This document shows, in pieces, positions 61,179 through 64,000 of a stretch of 64,000 nt of DNA (position 1 is the stretch's first letter; each line of letters starts with the position of its first letter). The translations under genes and the position numbers were made by a program. The notes under the pieces were generated by a model that saw only the letters and a list, made by a program, of their open reading frames with translations, was not told where the DNA came from and made no database searches. The stretch is taken from NCBI RefSeq assembly GCF_025770765.1, contig NZ_JANZKY010000001.1:372001-436000 (forward strand), read 5' to 3'. The DNA comes from Propionivibrio soli. GTDB taxonomy: Bacteria > Pseudomonadota > Gammaproteobacteria > Burkholderiales > Rhodocyclaceae.

Positions 61179-62288
61179 ATGATTCGCATAGACGGCAGCC
61201 AGGCAGCGGCGCCCCAGTTCTCGTCGCAATCGACCACGGCCGAACCGGGAACGGGGGGTATCGGGACGCTTGCCGGACAATCGGCGGTGCCCGAGGATGC
61301 CGCCTCGGTGCTCACCGACGCCGCCGAGGAACTGAGCCTGTACGCCGCTGAAAAGCTCGAACACAAGTCGCTCGACGAGCGCGAGGTGGAGACAGAGAAG
61401 CCGATCGATCTGATGCATATCGATGAGATCGCCGCTTACCTCGAAGCCGCGAAGCTGCTCGACAACCCACAGGAACTCACCCGCGTCGCCAAGCAGCTGC
61501 AATCGGGCCAAGGAAATCCGCGCGAGCTCGCGCGCCGGGAAAGCCGCGATCCGACACAACAGTACATGCTGTTGCAGTACGCCGCGCAGGACGGGCTGAA
61601 AAACGGGACCGCGCCGGAAATCCTGGACGAGTTGCTCGACGCGCTCGCCGATCTCGAAGTCGAATACGGCCCGCAAATCCGCAGCGACCTCAACACCATC
61701 GGCGCAGCAAGCGAGTTCGCTGCCGGCCCGGGAGGCATTGCGGCTTTCCAGGACGCTTACCAGGACGTCGTTCTCGGTGAAGCGTCCCTCGCGCAAACGC
61801 TGACAGTGGTGGTCAGCAAGCTTGGGGGCGAGAGCGGCGAAGGCTTCGTGCGCGGATTACAGGGGCTGATCAAGGCGCTCGGGCAAGACCTCGCCGCCAC
61901 GCGGCCGTCGGTCGACGCCAACCGACTGCAGTCTTTGGTGCAAGATCTCTATCACTTGGAAGTTGCTTCGACGGTGGTCGACGGATGCCGCAAGCTGGCC
62001 GGCGAACTCGCCGCTAAACACGCAACGCCGGGTGTCGACCCCGCGGCGCTTATGAAGGAGCTCGTTGCGGTCACCGGGGAAAAGTGGGTGAGCGCAAGCC
62101 GTTTCGCCGCGCTGGCCGAGAAATTCGGCGTCCGCGACGTCGGGGCCCAGATCGCGTTCCAGGCCGGCGTGCGCGCCCTGATGCGCGAACTGCCCGTCAA
62201 GATCTTCCCTGACGCGGATGCGCGCCAGGCGGTCCTGAACGCCTCGCAGGAAGCGCTCGACCGTGCCATCGATCTGGAGGAGGAATAG
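61179..62288 (+). CDS. sctW: type III gatekeeper SctW (YopN/BopN-like)
   Basis: 369 residues. The N-terminus is polar and disordered (secretion signal). A YopN-type helical repeat domain follows (YAAEKLEHKSLDEREVETEKP; VAKQLQSGQGNPRELARRESRDPTQQYMLLQYA), and the C-terminal part (LMKELVAVTGEKWVSASRFAALAEKFGV; AFQAGVRALMRELPVKIFPD) is TyeA-like, so YopN and TyeA are fused. It blocks effector export until host contact. The following gene begins at the base after its stop. No good ribosome-binding site is seen. Confidence 0.93.
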   Translation: MIRIDGSQAAAPQFSSQSTTAEPGTGGIGTLAGQSAVPEDAASVLTDAAEELSLYAAEKLEHKSLDEREVETEKPIDLMHIDEIAAYLEAAKLLDNPQELTRVAKQLQSGQGNPRELARRESRDPTQQYMLLQYAAQDGLKNGTAPEILDELLDALADLEVEYGPQIRSDLNTIGAASEFAAGPGGIAAFQDAYQDVVLGEASLAQTLTVVVSKLGGESGEGFVRGLQGLIKALGQDLAATRPSVDANRLQSLVQDLYHLEVASTVVDGCRKLAGELAAKHATPGVDPAALMKELVAVTGEKWVSASRFAALAEKFGVRDVGAQIAFQAGVRALMRELPVKIFPDADARQAVLNASQEALDRAIDLEEE

Positions 62289-62684
62289 GTGAACTGGGTC
62301 CACGAAACCCTGGCCGAATTCGGCCGGCAAATCGGCCTCACCGGCTTCGCCCCCGGGACGCACGGAGTCGCGCAGTTGCGCCTTGAATCGGGCGGGCTGC
62401 TGGCCGTCGAGGCCGTAACCCGCGGTTCGTCCGACGAAGTGCTCGTTTATTTGGGCCAACCGATGGGTTTCGACGCCGACCGACTACGTATGGCCGCTCT
62501 GGAGAAGGTTCGTGAGACGCGCGGCGGCCCTTACGCCATCCAGGTCGCCACACGCGGCGATGGCCCTCAGGCGATGCTGCTGATGCTCGTCCGCGTGCCG
62601 GAGCGCCAATTCACCGTGCAAACCCTCGGTCAGGCGGTCGACTATCTCGGCCGCTGGTTCGCCGATCTGGCGGCGAGCCGCTGA
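62289..62684 (+). CDS. SycN-like T3SS chaperone for SctW
   Basis: 131 residues from a GTG start with GGAGGAATAG ahead. MNWVHETLAEFGRQIGLTGFAPGTHGVAQLRLESGGLLAVEAV is the SycN-like start, followed by strands DEVLVYLGQPMG and MLLMLVRVPERQFTV. In Yersinia and Pseudomonas SycN/Pcr2 lies right after YopN/TyeA (PopN/Pcr1), as here. It guides the gatekeeper to the secretion gate. Confidence 0.87.
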   Translation: MNWVHETLAEFGRQIGLTGFAPGTHGVAQLRLESGGLLAVEAVTRGSSDEVLVYLGQPMGFDADRLRMAALEKVRETRGGPYAIQVATRGDGPQAMLLMLVRVPERQFTVQTLGQAVDYLGRWFADLAASR

Positions 62685-62714
62685 AGTCGGTGACGACCAT
62701 GAAAGGAATCCATC

Positions 62715-63122
62715 ATGTCTGACGTGCGCATCGGCAGCGGCAATTTCTTCTCGCAAGGGATCGACAGCATCAGCCACGTCGCGGCTTCGCAGATCGGCGG
62801 GCTGCCGGAACAACAGGAATTGACTCCGGCAGAGCAGACGCAGCGGCCGCTGCTCGACACACTGCTGGCCTTGCCCAACATGGAGTCCTTCCTTGCCGAT
62901 AGCATCCGCCCGGAACTCGACAGTGGCGAGTTGCTGCTGCCGGCTAACTTCCAGCGCGCGCACGACTCCACCTTGCGCGCCCTGCAAGACGCGGCGGATA
63001 AGGTCCGCGAGAGCGACCCCGACGCCCTTAAGTTATTCAACCGCGCCGCACGCCTGCTCGGCGACGAAAAGGCGCTACGCGACTTGCTCAACGACTACCG
63101 CACCGCCCTGCACAAGGGATGA
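62715..63122 (+). CDS. sctX: type III export protein SctX (YscX-like)
   Basis: 135 residues. IGSGNFFSQGIDSISHV at the N-terminus, then RPLLDTLLALPNMESFLADSIRPELDSGELLLPANFQRAHDSTLRAL, the conserved YscX core. Known only from Ysc-type T3SS, where it and YscY bind SctV and are needed for early secretion. GAAAGGA precedes the ATG. Confidence 0.92.
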   Translation: MSDVRIGSGNFFSQGIDSISHVAASQIGGLPEQQELTPAEQTQRPLLDTLLALPNMESFLADSIRPELDSGELLLPANFQRAHDSTLRALQDAADKVRESDPDALKLFNRAARLLGDEKALRDLLNDYRTALHKG

Positions 63123-63153
63123 ACAAGGAACGACGAATGGGAAACGGCTGGCG

Positions 63154-63510
63154 ATGACGGCGGAAGAAGAATCCTTTCTCGCGCTGCTCGGATACGTTTA
63201 TATGCAGAACGACCGCCCCGACAAGGCGGCCGTTCTTTTTGCCGCCTTGGACCGGCTCGCGCCAGGCCAGGGGCAGGTGCTGCGCGCCCTCGCCCTGGCC
63301 CAGATCCGCAGCGGCAAGGCACAGCGTGCCCTCGATGCCCTGGACCGGTTGGCGATGGCCGGGCAGGCCGACGCCGCTTTTCACCTGTTGCGGGCACAGG
63401 CGCTCGGCGCGCTGGACCGTCAGGATGAAGCCGCGGCGGCGATGCGCGCCTATCTGCAACTCCGTACCGCGGCGCCGATCCCGGTGGGCGGCCAGATCAT
63501 GAAGGGATAG
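63154..63510 (+). CDS. sctY: type III chaperone SctY (YscY-like)
   Basis: 118 residues, TPR fold: [48 protein letters not shown]. Matches YscY/Pcr4 in size and position between sctX and sctV. It binds SctX. The start at 63154 lacks a strong ribosome-binding site; an ATG at 63137 is in another frame. Confidence 0.88.
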   Translation: MTAEEESFLALLGYVYMQNDRPDKAAVLFAALDRLAPGQGQVLRALALAQIRSGKAQRALDALDRLAMAGQADAAFHLLRAQALGALDRQDEAAAAMRAYLQLRTAAPIPVGGQIMKG

Positions 63511-63512
63511 CG

Positions 63513-64000
63513 ATGTCGGCCTTCGAAGCCCGCATGCAACGTATTGTCGTCTTGGCCACGAGCCGGAACGACATCGTTCTTGCCATCTTCCTCGTCTCGG
63601 TCATCTTCATGATGATCCTGCCGCTGCCAACCTGGCTGGTCGACGTGTTGATCGGCACCAATATGACGATCTCGGCAATGCTGCTGATGGTAGCCATGTA
63701 CTTGCCTTCGCCGCTCTCGTTCTCGAGCTTTCCGTCGGTGCTGCTGGTCACCACGCTGTTCCGACTCGGCATCTCGATCGCCACGACGCGTCTGATCCTG
63801 CTGCAAGGCGACGCCGGCCACATCATCGATACGTTCGGCAATTTCGTCGTCGGCGGCAACCTCGTCGTCGGTCTCGTCGTCTTTCTGATCCTCACCATCG
63901 TTCAGTTCGTCGTCATCACCAAGGGCGCCGAGCGCGTCGCCGAAGTGGCCGCTCGCTTCTCGCTCGACGCCATGCCGGGCAAGCAGATGTCGATCGACGG
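63513..64000 (+). CDS. sctV: type III export gate protein SctV (partial, runs off the window)
   Basis: Starts at ATG 63513, two bases after sctY, and remains open to the edge (162 codons seen of about 700). Several membrane helices follow, with [24 protein letters not shown] and [40 protein letters not shown], the FHIPEP family signature. It forms the nonameric export ring that receives chaperone-cargo complexes. The C-terminal cytoplasmic part is outside the window. Confidence 0.97.
   Translation, partial: MSAFEARMQRIVVLATSRNDIVLAIFLVSVIFMMILPLPTWLVDVLIGTNMTISAMLLMVAMYLPSPLSFSSFPSVLLVTTLFRLGISIATTRLILLQGDAGHIIDTFGNFVVGGNLVVGLVVFLILTIVQFVVITKGAERVAEVAARFSLDAMPGKQMSID

Noticed and set aside
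37687-64000. Flagellar export system instead of an injectisome
   Set aside because: No flagellin, hook, rod or motor genes. A secretin, two hydrophobic translocators, YscX/YscY-like proteins and effector chaperones are present.

Overview
The window comes from a GC-rich proteobacterium, most likely a betaproteobacterium of the Rhodocyclales/Burkholderiales type. That placement is an inference from the narXL/narKKGHJI set, the anaerobic-type cobalamin genes and a type III secretion system (T3SS) ordered like the Bordetella bsc locus. No rRNA, tRNA, CRISPR array or insertion sequence was recognised.

Region 1 (1-2,583): tail of a small membrane protein, a leftward TPR/glycosyltransferase-like protein, and a tiny membrane protein behind a Fur-box-like site. 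Region 2 (2,584-5,219): narX-narL, the nitrate/nitrite two-component system. Region 3 (5,358-17,235): a cobalamin riboswitch followed by a long, mostly overlapping rightward operon: the cobalt ECF transporter cbiMNQO, then the corrin-ring genes cbiF, cbiX, cbiC, cbiD, cbiET, cbiL, a cbiG split over two genes, cbiH and cobA. No cbiJ/cobK reductase is visible. Region 4 (17,240-29,680): a leftward Na+/H+ antiporter-like gene, then narK1-narK2-narGHJI-ppiC for nitrate uptake and respiration. The B12 cluster thus separates narXL from its probable targets.

Region 5 (29,694-37,570): an old-yellow-enzyme, a small lipoprotein, a solute-binding protein paired with a large hybrid histidine kinase, an OlsB-like acyltransferase, and a RES/Xre toxin-antitoxin pair with a palindromic promoter.

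Region 6 (37,612-64,000, runs off the right edge): a Bsc/Ysc-type T3SS. A leftward operon of about 17 kb starts near 54,840. It encodes a small coiled-coil protein, three tandem paralogues that resemble tip/filament proteins, translocator chaperones, both hydrophobic translocators, a YscG-like protein, SctI-J-K-L-N-O-P-Q-R-S-T-U, a BscW-like chaperone and the secretin SctC, and ends at a strong hairpin terminator. A second leftward operon carries three CesT-like chaperones, a 913-residue putative effector and an ExoU-like patatin phospholipase. A rightward operon carries SctW, a SycN-like chaperone, SctX, SctY and SctV. All three transcription units start behind the same bipartite element, GGAACC-N14-GTTACT(T/A)A. 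It looks like the promoter of an extracytoplasmic-function sigma factor that is not encoded in the window. SctD and the needle subunit SctF are also not seen here.
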